From CAWIVH01 sp963839475 (GTDB lineage: Bacteria; Acidobacteriota; UBA6911), in contig CAWIVH010000018.1 in assembly GCA_963839475.1 (NCBI GenBank), forward strand, positions 868,001 through 932,000: DNA of 64,000 nt, given 5' to 3'. Under the pieces are notes generated by a model, which saw only the letters and a list, made by a program, of their open reading frames with translations, had not been told where the DNA came from and did no database searches. Positions 1 through 9,980 of the stretch are shown piece after piece. The translations under genes and the position numbers were made by a program. How positions within the stretch are numbered: the stretch's first letter is position 1; each line of letters opens with the position of its first letter.

Positions 1-2
1 TC

Positions 3-3000
3 GGGGCGGGAGCTGCGCTCTTCCACCTTTCGGAGTCCTTGTCCTCGACCGCCATCCAGCTCAGGAACCAGGCGATTGTCACGGGGCTTGCCGTCGACGA
101 GATGCAGGCGCTCAATCAGCTCGGCAAAGAGGCGGGCCTTGAAAACGAAAACCTCGCTCGCATTATCGGGCAGCTGAACCGCCAGCTTGCGACCGGGGAA
201 AAGGCGGACTTCGTCAAAGTGCTAAACGCCCTGCGGCTTTCATCGGGCGAGGCGGCCGCGGATATATCGAAGGGGGTGCTCCCGCTACTTGACGACCTGC
301 AGGGGCGTCTCCTTGCGATCGAGGACCCCATGAAGCGCGCCGAGTACCAGAACGCCGCCTTCAACCGCCGCCAGGCGGAGCTCGGGATCGTCCTGACCTC
401 GAGCAACAAGAAGCTATCGGAGCAGATCGAGGAGGTGAAACAGGCCGGAAACACCTATGGCGAGGACACGCAAGGCAAGCTCCTGCGGCTCCACACCGTG
501 CTCGAGCACCTCGAGCGCGCGTGGACTTCGGTGAAGGTGGCGGCGATCGGATATTTTGCCTCGGCAATGGACTGGGCCACGAAGTGGGCGCATGAGGCCG
601 AGCCCGAAATGTCGCCCGAGGACCTCGCCAGGCAGCAGATGGAAAAACTGAAAGGAAAACTGGATTTCACGGGCTACGGCAATTTCCAGATCGTCACGCC
701 CGAGGAGGACGCGCTCAAGTCGGCGGAGAAAAGGCTGGCGGTCGCGAAGGCGATAGCCGCGGGCAACAAGGAAAACCTCGATCTGGTGATAAGGATCGCG
801 GAAAAGGAGAAGGAGTTCGCCGACGCCGCCCAGGTCAACGACGTCAGGCGGGCCGAGGCGCTTGCGCCCGAGATCGCGGGCCTCAAGAACCTCCTGAAAG
901 CCTACGAGGAGCTCCCGAAAGTGGTGGACCGCTGGCAGAAAAGCCTCGACGAAGCGAAGAAGACCCAGGAAGAAATCGACAGGAAGGGCCACGCCGCTCT
1001 CGTCCCCGGGAAAAGCGAGATCGAGCAAGGACTGAAGAAACTCGAAACCGAGACGCTCGAAAGGCTGAGGACCTTCCGCGAGGTCGAGGCGTCGCTTGCT
1101 AAAGACACGACGAACTCGAAACTCGAGGAGCTGCGCCTGGAGGAGCGGATCGCGGGGACGCTCGTGCCGATGAACGAAGCCGAGCGCAGCCGGCTCGAGA
1201 TGGAAAAGATCCACCTGCAGTTTGCGATCAAGGCCGAGGAGACGCGCGTCAAATATACCCAACTGCGGGCCGATCTCACGAGCCAGATCAATAAGCTCGA
1301 CCCTTCGGACCCCCTGCGCAGCCAGGCCATGAAGGACATCGAAGGCCTGACGGAGCGATTGAACACCGAGCTCGAAACCCTGGGCAAGCTCGAGGGCGCC
1401 GAGGTCCTGAAAGTGCACCGCCAAGAATACCTGAAAATGATCGACTCGGTCAGGGAGGGGGCGGGCAAGGTCTTCGATGCGATCTCCTCCAGGGGAAAAG
1501 GAGCCTTCCAGTCGCTCATGGACTGGATCGAAGGCGTGTTTCTTTCCAGGCTGCGCGTTCTCTTTCAGAACCTGGTCGCCACGCTTTTTACCCCGAACAT
1601 GGGCGGCCAGGGTCTTGCTTCGCGCCTCCTCCAGGGCGTGATCCCCGTATTCGGGGCCTCGGGCGGCCTTGGGGGATCATCCGGAGTGACTCAGCTATTC
1701 CAAGGGCTAGGGATAACCGGCGGACCTCTGACCACGGCCCAGATCCAGGCGCTTTCGAAGATCGGACAAGGTGGGGCCGTTGCCGGCGGGACCTTCGGTT
1801 TCGGCAGCCTTCTCGGGATGCTGGGCCCCGCTGGGCTCCTTGCCGGCGGGATCGCGGGAGTGGGATCCGGGAACCTCTTCGGGCGGATCGCCGGGACAGC
1901 GGGCTTGGGGATCCTCGGGGCTGCCGGAGCCGTGACTGCCGGGTTGATCCCGGGGATGGGCGCCGCAGGAATCGGATCGGCTCTCGGCGGGCTGCTCACA
2001 AACCCGGGGATGCTGCTTCAGGCCATGCTCAACCCCATCATCGCGGTTCCCCTTGCCGCGGCTCTCGGGATACCGATGATCATCAAGGCGATCCAGGGGA
2101 AGAACGCCTGGCAGGCCGGGGCCCCGGAAGTGGCGCGCGACTTCGGGGGGATCCAGATCGGGCAGCAGGACCTGCAGGGGTGGGTGACCCAGTCCCTCGG
2201 GCTTTCGGAGTCGCAGTTCTACCCTATCCGTAAGGACATCGAGTCCTCGCCGCTCTTCCTCACCCAGGTTGCGGCTCCTCTTGCACAGGCGCAGGGGAAG
2301 ATGGATGACTTCCTCAAGTCGCTGGAGGCGGTCAAGACCTCCTGGGGGACCTTCAATTTCCGCGAGGCTTTTGAAACCGGCCAGGCGACCGGCGAGTGGT
2401 CGGATCTGAACAAGGAGTTCAGGGAGGCCTTTGGCGTCTCGAAAGCTCTCCAGCAGGCGATGCCCGACTGGCAGACAAAACTGATGGGTGTCGAGGACGC
2501 AACCAAGCACGTAAAGACCGCGACCGAGCTCCTGACCGATTCCCTCACCGCTCTTCGGGACGCCGTCTCGGGATCCATCGTTCCCGTGAAAGACATGTAC
2601 CAGAAGTTCCTCGAGACCGGCGAGATCACGGAAGAGTTTTCGGCGAAGATCAAAGAACTCGGGGGCGACATCGACAAGTTCAAGAAGCTCGCGGACCTCA
2701 GCAAGGTCAACAGCGATTTCCAGACCATGGCGCAGCGTTTCCGCGACACGGGCGAGATCCTGCCGGAACTACGAGCCCTCTTCACCCAGTTCGGCGGCGA
2801 TCTCGGCGCACTCGATGCCGCGGCTGCGATCCCCGGACTCAAGGATTCGCTCAGCCTGATCGCATCCCTCCGCCAGGAACTCGGAAGCTTCCTTCCCGAC
2901 CAGACTGTAGCCCAGAAGATCATGGCAGGCCAGATGGACCAGTCTGTGGTCGACGCCCTGAAATCTGCCGGGATCGATCCCGAGAAAATGAAAAACATCT

Positions 3001-3650
3001 CTGGGATCATGAAGCTCGAAACGGGCTGGGACAAGGCAGTCCAGGATTTCCAGAAGACGGGAAAACTGGCGAAAGGCGGAGTGCTGGAGCAGGCGCTTCT
3101 CCAGTACGGTGGGACGGCAGGCCAGACCGCTGTCGACAGGTACGGGCAGGGGTTCAACACGGTCACGGACCAGCTGCTTTCTTCCACCAAATCGGCATTG
3201 GATGCAGCCTACCGCGCGGAGCGCAGCAGCGTGCTCGACGCGCTTACGAAGGTCGAGCAGGAAACCGCCGAACGGATCACATCGCTCATGAAGGCCGTGG
3301 AGGACCAGTTCGCGGTCGTCGGGAGCAACATCGCCGCGGCCCTCGATGCCGCAAAGACCGAGGTCGTCGACGTCCTCAACAAGATCCTCGCTGAGCTTTC
3401 TTCCGATTCGAACACTGGCGATGCATCTTCCACCGGATCGGATGCAGTCGGCACCGATATCCCGGCACCTGCAGACAATACCGATTCAGGCGCCGGCAAT
3501 TCGACGGGGAATGAGGTCCACATCCACATGGCGGGCGCGACGATATACGGCTGGGACGATTTCGAAAGACGTGTGGCGGAAGCGGTGGTCCGGAATTCGC
3601 GCCGCGGGGCAATGACCATTGCGTATCAACGACAATGGGTTGGCCTCTAA
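3..3650 (+). CDS. Phage tail tape-measure protein, 5' end outside window
   Basis: The frame is open from base 3 with no stop, so the gene begins left of the window; the TTG at 39 is not a convincing start. About 1215 residues are visible. The first half is long charged helices and coiled coil rich in Lys/Glu/Leu. A Gly/Ala-rich hydrophobic stretch follows (about residues 560-700 counted from base 39), then more helical repeats and a short Asp/Ser/Thr-rich linker before the C-terminus. This is the usual layout of tape-measure proteins, which set tail length and reach the host membrane during DNA ejection. The next phage gene normally follows directly, but here kinase genes begin. Function rests on architecture, not on a conserved catalytic motif. 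Confidence 0.85.
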   Translation, partial: GAGAALFHLSESLSSTAIQLRNQAIVTGLAVDEMQALNQLGKEAGLENENLARIIGQLNRQLATGEKADFVKVLNALRLSSGEAAADISKGVLPLLDDLQGRLLAIEDPMKRAEYQNAAFNRRQAELGIVLTSSNKKLSEQIEEVKQAGNTYGEDTQGKLLRLHTVLEHLERAWTSVKVAAIGYFASAMDWATKWAHEAEPEMSPEDLARQQMEKLKGKLDFTGYGNFQIVTPEEDALKSAEKRLAVAKAIAAGNKENLDLVIRIAEKEKEFADAAQVNDVRRAEALAPEIAGLKNLLKAYEELPKVVDRWQKSLDEAKKTQEEIDRKGHAALVPGKSEIEQGLKKLETETLERLRTFREVEASLAKDTTNSKLEELRLEERIAGTLVPMNEAERSRLEMEKIHLQFAIKAEETRVKYTQLRADLTSQINKLDPSDPLRSQAMKDIEGLTERLNTELETLGKLEGAEVLKVHRQEYLKMIDSVREGAGKVFDAISSRGKGAFQSLMDWIEGVFLSRLRVLFQNLVATLFTPNMGGQGLASRLLQGVIPVFGASGGLGGSSGVTQLFQGLGITGGPLTTAQIQALSKIGQGGAVAGGTFGFGSLLGMLGPAGLLAGGIAGVGSGNLFGRIAGTAGLGILGAAGAVTAGLIPGMGAAGIGSALGGLLTNPGMLLQAMLNPIIAVPLAAALGIPMIIKAIQGKNAWQAGAPEVARDFGGIQIGQQDLQGWVTQSLGLSESQFYPIRKDIESSPLFLTQVAAPLAQAQGKMDDFLKSLEAVKTSWGTFNFREAFETGQATGEWSDLNKEFREAFGVSKALQQAMPDWQTKLMGVEDATKHVKTATELLTDSLTALRDAVSGSIVPVKDMYQKFLETGEITEEFSAKIKELGGDIDKFKKLADLSKVNSDFQTMAQRFRDTGEILPELRALFTQFGGDLGALDAAAAIPGLKDSLSLIASLRQELGSFLPDQTVAQKIMAGQMDQSVVDALKSAGIDPEKMKNISGIMKLETGWDKAVQDFQKTGKLAKGGVLEQALLQYGGTAGQTAVDRYGQGFNTVTDQLLSSTKSALDAAYRAERSSVLDALTKVEQETAERITSLMKAVEDQFAVVGSNIAAALDAAKTEVVDVLNKILAELSSDSNTGDASSTGSDAVGTDIPAPADNTDSGAGNSTGNEVHIHMAGATIYGWDDFERRVAEAVVRNSRRGAMTIAYQRQWVGL

Positions 3651-3987
3651 CGATCAGCAGACTGAAGGTGTTGCGGATTCGGCTACCCCGGGTAGAAACA
3701 AGTCGATTATAATCAGACCGAATTCACGCCTTTCTGATTACAGGTCGCACATTGCCAGTGGAGGTAATCTCCATGATTGGCAGTACCGTCTCGCACGATC
3801 GGATCCTCGACAAAATTGGTGATGACAGAGGCAAGAGATATCTGTCGCGCCTATGGTGCGGAAACCTCCGACCGGCCTCGGCAAAGACCTTACCTGATGT
3901 ACTCGACTGTGAAACCGAACAGATTGGTGACATCGACCACCATGCGGAATTCCGGCAGCTCAAGCAACAGGAGCAGGGATAAAGGCG
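3651..3987. other. Intergenic stretch at left junction of the non-phage block
   Basis: There is no convincing gene in these 337 bases; short open frames (for example 3752-3982) have no recognisable protein. A perfect TATAAT lies at 3708-3713, but no good -35 box sits 16-18 bases upstream, so it is only a weak promoter candidate for the first kinase. A cruciform candidate at 3753-3782 has an inner stem TGGAG/CTCCA with a 5-nt loop and an outer TGCCA/TGGCA. I saw no target duplication matching the right junction near 16440. Confidence 0.4.
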
Positions 3988-6852
3988 ATGGATCCGGAAC
4001 GCTGGAAGCAGATCAGGCAGGTTTGTCACTCAGCTCTGGAGATTGAGCCCGACCGGCGGAAGGCATATCTCAAGGAAGCCTGCGCAGGCGATGATTCCAT
4101 CCTGAAAGAAGTCGAATCGTTGCTCGCACTGCAATCGGAAGCGGCAGGCGTCTTCGATTCGCCTGCCCTTGATGCGGCCGCCAGGGCACTTGCCGAGGAA
4201 AAAGAAGCTGAGCTTCGCCCGGACCTTGTCGGCCGCACATTGCAGCACTACCGCATCATCGCGAAGATAGGCGAGGGCGGCATGGGTGTGGTCTACCGTG
4301 CCCGGGATGAGCACCTGAAGCGGGACGTTGCTATCAAGGTACTTCCGCCAGAGTTGATGACCGATCCGGAACGGAAGAAGCGATTTGTTCAGGAGGCGCG
4401 GGCCGCCTCGGCCCTCCATCATCCCAATATCGTCACGATCCACGACGTCACATCAGAAGGTGGCATCGACTTCATTGCCATGGAACTGGTCGCCGGCAAG
4501 GCACTCGATCAGAAGATCGGGCGCAAGGGCATGAGACTCGACGATGCCCTGAAATGCGCGATTCAAATCGCCGATGCGCTCGCGACGGCGCACGCGGCCG
4601 GGATCGTCCACCGGGATCTGAAACCGGCGAATATCCTGGTGGCGGAGAGCGGTCACGTGAAGGTGCTGGACTTCGGGTTGGCGAAGCTGACACAGCCGCT
4701 GAACGGCGAAGGGATCGATTCTTCTTCAGTCGCGATGTCGACGGAAGAAGGCCGGATCATGGGCACGGCTGCGTACATGTCACCCGAACAGGCGCAGGGA
4801 AAATCCGTCGATGCGCGATCGGACATCTTTTCTTTCGGTGCGGTCCTCTACGAGATGTCATCCGGAAGACGGGCATTCCCAGGGGATAATACCGCTTCGA
4901 TTATCTCGGAAATTTTAAAAAGTGATCCCCCTTCGCTGAATGCAGCTATTCCCCAGGATTTCGCGAAGATCATCTCGCACTGCCTGCGAAAGGATCCCGG
5001 GCGGCGCTTTCAGCACATGGACGACATCAAGATTGCCCTGGAGGACTTGAGGGCGGAACGGGATTCGGGCTCGTCGGACGGTGGACGGGGACTCCATCGG
5101 CCGATGCGCAGCCGGCTTTTGATGTTCAACGCACCAATTGCGATACTGGCACTCGTGACAATCGCGGCGGTGCTCTGGGTGAAGCGAAGGGGCAGTGAAA
5201 CACCAACGCTTAAAGTTATTCCGCTGACGACATACTCCGGACGGCAGAGGATGCCGAGCCTGTCTCCCGATGGAAGTCGCGTTGCCTTTTCCTGGGACGG
5301 TGAGAAGCAGGATAACTTCGACATCTACATCAGAATGGTGGCAGGTGAACCTCCTCGAAGGTTAACGACAGATCCGGCGCCGGATCTCTATCCGGTCTGG
5401 TCTCCCGATGGGAATTGGATTGCATTTGCCCGAGCCGGCTTCACCTATCTTATTTCGCCAGAAGGAGGACGGGAGCGCAAACTCGCCCCGGGAAAACCCA
5501 GTTCCTGGACGCCGGACGCCAGGTTCCTGGCCTGCTGGGGGCGGAAATCCGATGGGGACCCGAACCTGATTTACTTGGTGTCGATCGAGTCTGCGGAACT
5601 GATTACCCTGCCAACGTCCCCCCCTCCAGGCAGCAGTGGAGACACATTTCCTGCGATTTCGCCTGATGGGAACATACTAGCTTTTAGGCGATCGCCAACT
5701 CCCGAACTCAGTAGCGCTGATTTATTCACGATCCCATTAGGGTCGAACTCATCGGCTCCGACGCCCGTACGACTCACCTATGACGCCCAGGATATCGGCG
5801 AACTTTTCAAATGGACGCCAGATGGCAGAGAACTTATCTTTGTTTCAAATCGCGGCGGCAGGATCGCCCTATGGCGCATCGCCAATTTAGCCGGTGCGCG
5901 CGCTCAGAGAATATCCGGCACCGAAGATGCCGCCAGTTGTGCATTTGCAAAAGACGTGCCTGGACGGCTCGTCTTTCAGCGCTTTATCAGGGAGTACAGT
6001 ATTTGGTGTCGGTGGCTCGCGGAGCCGGAGTCCCACTTCAGTCAGCCCACCCCAATCGCGGAATCGGTTGCAACCGAGATGGATCCGCAGTTCTCGCCGG
6101 ATGGCAGCAGGATCGCGTTCAAATCCAATCGAACTGGCAACGATGAAATTTATTCCTGCCGTGCCGATGGTACGGATGTCCTGCAACTTACTTCGTTCAG
6201 GGGATCCGTCAGACCTGGTAGCCCCCGTTGGTCGAACGATTCACCGCAGATTGTTTTCGACGGGCTAAGCGCAGGCAATTACGCGATCTTCGCAACGAAA
6301 AGCAGTGGAGGCATACCCCTTCAACTTACTTCTGCCATGTCGATATGTATCCGGCCTTCTTTCTCACGTGATGATCGTTGGGTTTACTTCGGGTCAAACC
6401 AGACCGGGCTAAATCAGATATGGAAAGTCCCCTGCGCGGGAGGAGCAGCGGTGCAGATTACACGCGGAGGGGGAATGGAGGCATTCGAATCGCCGGATGG
6501 AAAGTCGATCTTCTACGTCAAAGGATGGAATACTGCGGGACTTTGGAGTGTTCCCATTGACGGCGGAGTCGAGAGGCCAATCTCAGCGCTACCCGGAGTC
6601 CAGAGCGGACTCTGGGGAGTAGCAGAAGGGGGAATCTACTTCCTCGACATCTTGTCAGCAGGTCCGGGCGGCCCCGTGCCGCTCAAGAAGTATGATTTCG
6701 CGACGCAACGGATTTCCAAGGTTAGCGAGGCTGACAAGGTGCCGCCTAATTTGGATGTCAGATTCGCGGTGACGCGCGACGGCAGGAGGTTTGTCTGGAC
6801 CCGGCAGGACCGCTATGAATCGAACCTCATGATGGTTGAGAATTTCCGATAG
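3988..6852 (+). CDS. Ser/Thr protein kinase with C-terminal TolB/PD40 beta-propeller (paralogue 1)
   Basis: A 954-residue membrane-anchored signalling kinase. Residues 1-80 form a helical module seen in many Acidobacteriota kinases. The kinase domain (about 87-355) has the Gly loop GEGGMG at 95-100, Lys117 in VAIKV, HRD with Asp210 and DFG with Asp228, so it should be active. One hydrophobic segment (about 376-397) is the membrane anchor. The rest is a run of PD40/TolB-like blades marked by SPDG motifs (SPDGSRVAF, SPDGNWIAF), probably an extracytoplasmic sensor or docking domain. The start ATG follows a purine-rich GGAGCAGGGATAAAGGCG. The gene is the first of three tandem paralogues; its substrate is unknown. 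Bases 4087-4316 are almost identical to the third copy. Confidence 0.93.
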   Translation: MDPERWKQIRQVCHSALEIEPDRRKAYLKEACAGDDSILKEVESLLALQSEAAGVFDSPALDAAARALAEEKEAELRPDLVGRTLQHYRIIAKIGEGGMGVVYRARDEHLKRDVAIKVLPPELMTDPERKKRFVQEARAASALHHPNIVTIHDVTSEGGIDFIAMELVAGKALDQKIGRKGMRLDDALKCAIQIADALATAHAAGIVHRDLKPANILVAESGHVKVLDFGLAKLTQPLNGEGIDSSSVAMSTEEGRIMGTAAYMSPEQAQGKSVDARSDIFSFGAVLYEMSSGRRAFPGDNTASIISEILKSDPPSLNAAIPQDFAKIISHCLRKDPGRRFQHMDDIKIALEDLRAERDSGSSDGGRGLHRPMRSRLLMFNAPIAILALVTIAAVLWVKRRGSETPTLKVIPLTTYSGRQRMPSLSPDGSRVAFSWDGEKQDNFDIYIRMVAGEPPRRLTTDPAPDLYPVWSPDGNWIAFARAGFTYLISPEGGRERKLAPGKPSSWTPDARFLACWGRKSDGDPNLIYLVSIESAELITLPTSPPPGSSGDTFPAISPDGNILAFRRSPTPELSSADLFTIPLGSNSSAPTPVRLTYDAQDIGELFKWTPDGRELIFVSNRGGRIALWRIANLAGARAQRISGTEDAASCAFAKDVPGRLVFQRFIREYSIWCRWLAEPESHFSQPTPIAESVATEMDPQFSPDGSRIAFKSNRTGNDEIYSCRADGTDVLQLTSFRGSVRPGSPRWSNDSPQIVFDGLSAGNYAIFATKSSGGIPLQLTSAMSICIRPSFSRDDRWVYFGSNQTGLNQIWKVPCAGGAAVQITRGGGMEAFESPDGKSIFYVKGWNTAGLWSVPIDGGVERPISALPGVQSGLWGVAEGGIYFLDILSAGPGGPVPLKKYDFATQRISKVSEADKVPPNLDVRFAVTRDGRRFVWTRQDRYESNLMMVENFR

Positions 6853-6867
6853 CGAATAGGGTGGAAA

Positions 6868-9741
6868 ATGACACCTGAGCGCTGGCAGCGCGTGAAGGAA
6901 ATTTGCCAATCGCTGCTGGATCTGAAACCCAGCCGGCGCGAAGAACTTCTGGAGGAAATGTGCGCCGGCGACCAATCGCTAATGCGCGAAGTCAGGTCGC
7001 TGCTGGCTCAGGAATCGGGCGGACTGTTCGATGCACCGGCGCTCGATGCCGCCGCGCGGGCTCTAGCTGATGATGGGCGCGCAGAGATGAGACAGGATCT
7101 TGTCGGACAGACGCTGCGGCACTACCGCATCGTCGAGAAAATAGGCGAAGGGGGCATGGGCGTGGTCTACCGTGCCCGGGATGAGCACCTGAAACGGGAC
7201 ATCGCCATCAAGGTGCTTCCTCCGGAATTGATGACCGATCCCGAGCGCAAGAAACGTTTTGTTCAGGAAGCGCGCGCCGCTTCAGCCCTCAATCATCCGA
7301 ACATCGTAACGATCTACGACGTCACATCCGAAGGCGGCATCGACTTCATTGCCATGGAACTGGTCGCCGGCAAGACACTCGATCAGAAGATCGGGCGCAA
7401 GGGGATCAAGCTTGACGAAGCATTGAAATTTGCAGTCCAGATAGCCGATGCGCTTGCCGCGGCGCATGCAGCCGGGATCGTCCACCGGGACCTGAAGCCG
7501 GCCAATATCCTGGTGACAGAGAGCGGCCATGTAAAGGTGCTGGACTTCGGGCTGGCGAAGCTGACGCAGCCGCTGAATGGCGAAAGGGCAGATTCCTCTT
7601 CAGCTGCGATGTCGACGGAAGAAGGCCAGATCGTGGGGACGGCCGCTTACATGTCGCCGGAACAGGCCGAAGGCAAGCCGGTGGACGCTCGCTCGGACAT
7701 CTTTTCGTTCGGCTCGGTGCTATATGAAATGGTGACGGGACGGCGGGCGTTCCAGGGGGAAAGCAGCGCGTCGATAATCTCGGAGATCCTCAAAAGCGAA
7801 CCCCTCCCACTGAACGCGGGTATTCCCCACGACCTCGAGATCATCATCGCGCGTTGCTTGCGCAAGGACCCAGCGCGCCGCGTTAAGCACATGGACGACG
7901 TTTGGCTCGCTCTGGAGGACCTGAAGGAGGAGTCCGGCTCGGGCGAACCGAGCAAGACAGAACCACAGCCGCGATCGGTGCGCCGCCGAATTGCCACATG
8001 GGCGACCGCAGCGGTCCTGCTGTTCCTGGGAGCAGGATCGGCGTTCCTCTATTTGCATCGCATCTCGAGAGAGGCACCACCGGCTGACATTGTCACTTTG
8101 ACCAACTATCCAGGAACTCAAGGCCACCCCAGTTTCTCGCCGGATGGCAGCCGTGTGGCGTTCCACTGGGATGGTCCGAAGGAGGATAATTTTGACATTT
8201 ATATTAAACCTGTGGGTTCAGGTCCTCCCCGGCGGCTGACCTTCGATCCCGGCGCGGAGAGAAGCCCGAGGTGGTCCCCGGATGGCAATTGGATCGCATT
8301 CTCTCGCGGCGGATTCGTCTACCTGATCCCCCCCGAGGGAGGGAAAGAGCGCAGGCTATGCAGGGGTGTTGCTTCTTCCTGGTCTCCCGACAGCAGGTTT
8401 CTGGCGATCCAACGCCGGGAGTCAAGCGAAACTCCAACCTTGATCTACTTGGTCTCGGCCGAGGCGGGAGAAGAGTCGGGTCCGGTGACCTCGCCGCCAT
8501 CACAGTCTTTGGGAGATATTTGGGCGGAAATATCCCCAGATGGGAAAAGCTTTGCTTTTGCGCGAATCCATGGACGAGGGGGAGAATTTGCGGCCGACAT
8601 CTACATCCAGCCGATCGCAAACGGCAAGCCGGCAGGAGAAGCCTGGCGTCTCACCAACGACGATCGCCGGGTGATTGGAGCGAGGGCATGGACTCTGGAT
8701 GGAAGTGAAATTGTTTTCTCCTCAAATCGTGGTGGACGCCGGAGTCTATGGAGGGTCGCTGTTTCGCCCGGCGCAGAACCGCGACGCGTGCCGGGCACCG
8801 ACGATGCTGTCTCGGCAACTGTCGCACGGGGAACGCCCGGTCGTCTCGTATACTCTCGCTCCTATGTCGGCACGAGCATATGGCGCAAGCGGATAGCGGA
8901 GAAGGGTAACAGCGTCGGCGCTCCCGAGCGTCTGTTAGCGTCACACGGGCAGGAATGGGATCCTCAGTTCTCTCCGGAGGGGAGCAGGATCGTACTTCGC
9001 TCGGATCGATCCGGCTTTGATGAGATTTGGGTTTGCAGGAGCGACGGCTCGGAACCTGTACAGCTGACCTCATTCAGGGGCAGCCGGCACGCGGGCGCCC
9101 CGCGATGGTCACCGGACGGTCAACGGATTGCTTTCGACAGCCAGGGCCCCAACGGCGTCAATATCTTCATCGTCAATGCGGAAGGCGGGGAGCCTCACAA
9201 AGTGACCGAGGGCGACTGGTCAGACATCAGGCCCTGCTGGTCAAAGGACGGCCAGTGGATTTACTTCGGCTCAAACCGATCTGGAACCAATCAAATCTGG
9301 AAGGTGTCCGCTTCGGGTAGCAATCCCCGCCAGGTTACACAAGATGGAGGATTCGAATGTTTCGAATCGTTGGATGGCAAGCAGCTGTTTTATACCAAAG
9401 GATGGAGCACACTACCAGGCATCTGGAGCATGCCGACAGAAGCAGGCAAGGAAGCTGCGCTGCCGGAATTGGCCTTGGTCCGGACAGGCCACTGGTCGAT
9501 CGCAGACAACGGGATCTATTTCGTCGATTTTGGGAATTCCCCTGTTACTGCACCGCCGGGGCCGGTTCCTCTAAGGTTTTATGATTTCAAGACACACCGG
9601 GTTTCTCAACTCGAGATAATTGAGAGGATGAGGCCACTTTCGGAGACTATCCTTTCCACAACGCGTGATGGCCGTTGGATCGTCTGGAAACTAACGGATC
9701 GCGAAGAATACAACCTCATGCTGATCGACAACTTCCGCTGA
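6868..9741 (+). CDS. Ser/Thr protein kinase with C-terminal TolB/PD40 beta-propeller (paralogue 2)
   Basis: A 957-residue paralogue starting 15 bases after the first kinase stop, so probably co-transcribed with it. The order is the same: N-terminal helical module, kinase domain with GEGGMG, catalytic Lys in IAIKV, HRDLKPAN and DFG motifs, then a single hydrophobic segment near residue 375-395, then PD40 blades with repeated SPDG/SPEG signatures (FSPDGSRVAF, WSPDGNWIAF, WSPDGQRIAF). The kinase core is very close to the neighbours while the propeller has diverged, which suggests different inputs feeding a similar catalytic output. The N-terminal 80 residues differ most from copies 1 and 3. Confidence 0.93.
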   Translation: MTPERWQRVKEICQSLLDLKPSRREELLEEMCAGDQSLMREVRSLLAQESGGLFDAPALDAAARALADDGRAEMRQDLVGQTLRHYRIVEKIGEGGMGVVYRARDEHLKRDIAIKVLPPELMTDPERKKRFVQEARAASALNHPNIVTIYDVTSEGGIDFIAMELVAGKTLDQKIGRKGIKLDEALKFAVQIADALAAAHAAGIVHRDLKPANILVTESGHVKVLDFGLAKLTQPLNGERADSSSAAMSTEEGQIVGTAAYMSPEQAEGKPVDARSDIFSFGSVLYEMVTGRRAFQGESSASIISEILKSEPLPLNAGIPHDLEIIIARCLRKDPARRVKHMDDVWLALEDLKEESGSGEPSKTEPQPRSVRRRIATWATAAVLLFLGAGSAFLYLHRISREAPPADIVTLTNYPGTQGHPSFSPDGSRVAFHWDGPKEDNFDIYIKPVGSGPPRRLTFDPGAERSPRWSPDGNWIAFSRGGFVYLIPPEGGKERRLCRGVASSWSPDSRFLAIQRRESSETPTLIYLVSAEAGEESGPVTSPPSQSLGDIWAEISPDGKSFAFARIHGRGGEFAADIYIQPIANGKPAGEAWRLTNDDRRVIGARAWTLDGSEIVFSSNRGGRRSLWRVAVSPGAEPRRVPGTDDAVSATVARGTPGRLVYSRSYVGTSIWRKRIAEKGNSVGAPERLLASHGQEWDPQFSPEGSRIVLRSDRSGFDEIWVCRSDGSEPVQLTSFRGSRHAGAPRWSPDGQRIAFDSQGPNGVNIFIVNAEGGEPHKVTEGDWSDIRPCWSKDGQWIYFGSNRSGTNQIWKVSASGSNPRQVTQDGGFECFESLDGKQLFYTKGWSTLPGIWSMPTEAGKEAALPELALVRTGHWSIADNGIYFVDFGNSPVTAPPGPVPLRFYDFKTHRVSQLEIIERMRPLSETILSTTRDGRWIVWKLTDREEYNLMLIDNFR

Positions 9742-9980
9742 GGGCGTTTGGGGAAATCGAATTCCCGAATAAGAATTCTGAAACAGGAAGGCAAATGCGT
9801 TTGCAAGGATTGAGATTCACAAGTCCAAATGGGAATTTCGTAATTGTGCCGAATACCCCGAAATCTCTACGAGTGAGGATGCGGCCGAGCTGCTGCAGAT
9901 TTCATGTGAAAACATATTGAGCGACTTGAAACCGGCGAAGGTGTGGCTGTGATACCTGGCGAGCGACGGAGCTGAGAGCG
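9742..9980. other. Intergenic stretch with degraded HTH antitoxin-like remnant
   Basis: The 239 bases separating kinase 2 from kinase 3 hold no intact gene. Between about 9828 and 9946 two frames together resemble a small excisionase-type (HTH_17-like) DNA-binding protein. One frame gives VIVPNTPKSL, and after a shift near 9866 another frame gives TSEDAAELLQIS and later LKPAKV before a stop. This pattern (VPN, then an L-T-x-x-x-A-A-x-L-L helix) is typical of small HTH antitoxins and suggests a pseudogene. The identification is inferential. Confidence 0.4.

Noticed and set aside
414..1424. Long minus-strand open frame of 336 codons opposite the tape-measure gene
   Set aside because: It mirrors the plus-strand coding bias, has low-complexity Leu/Arg/Gly composition and no protein-like domain; a GC-rich shadow.
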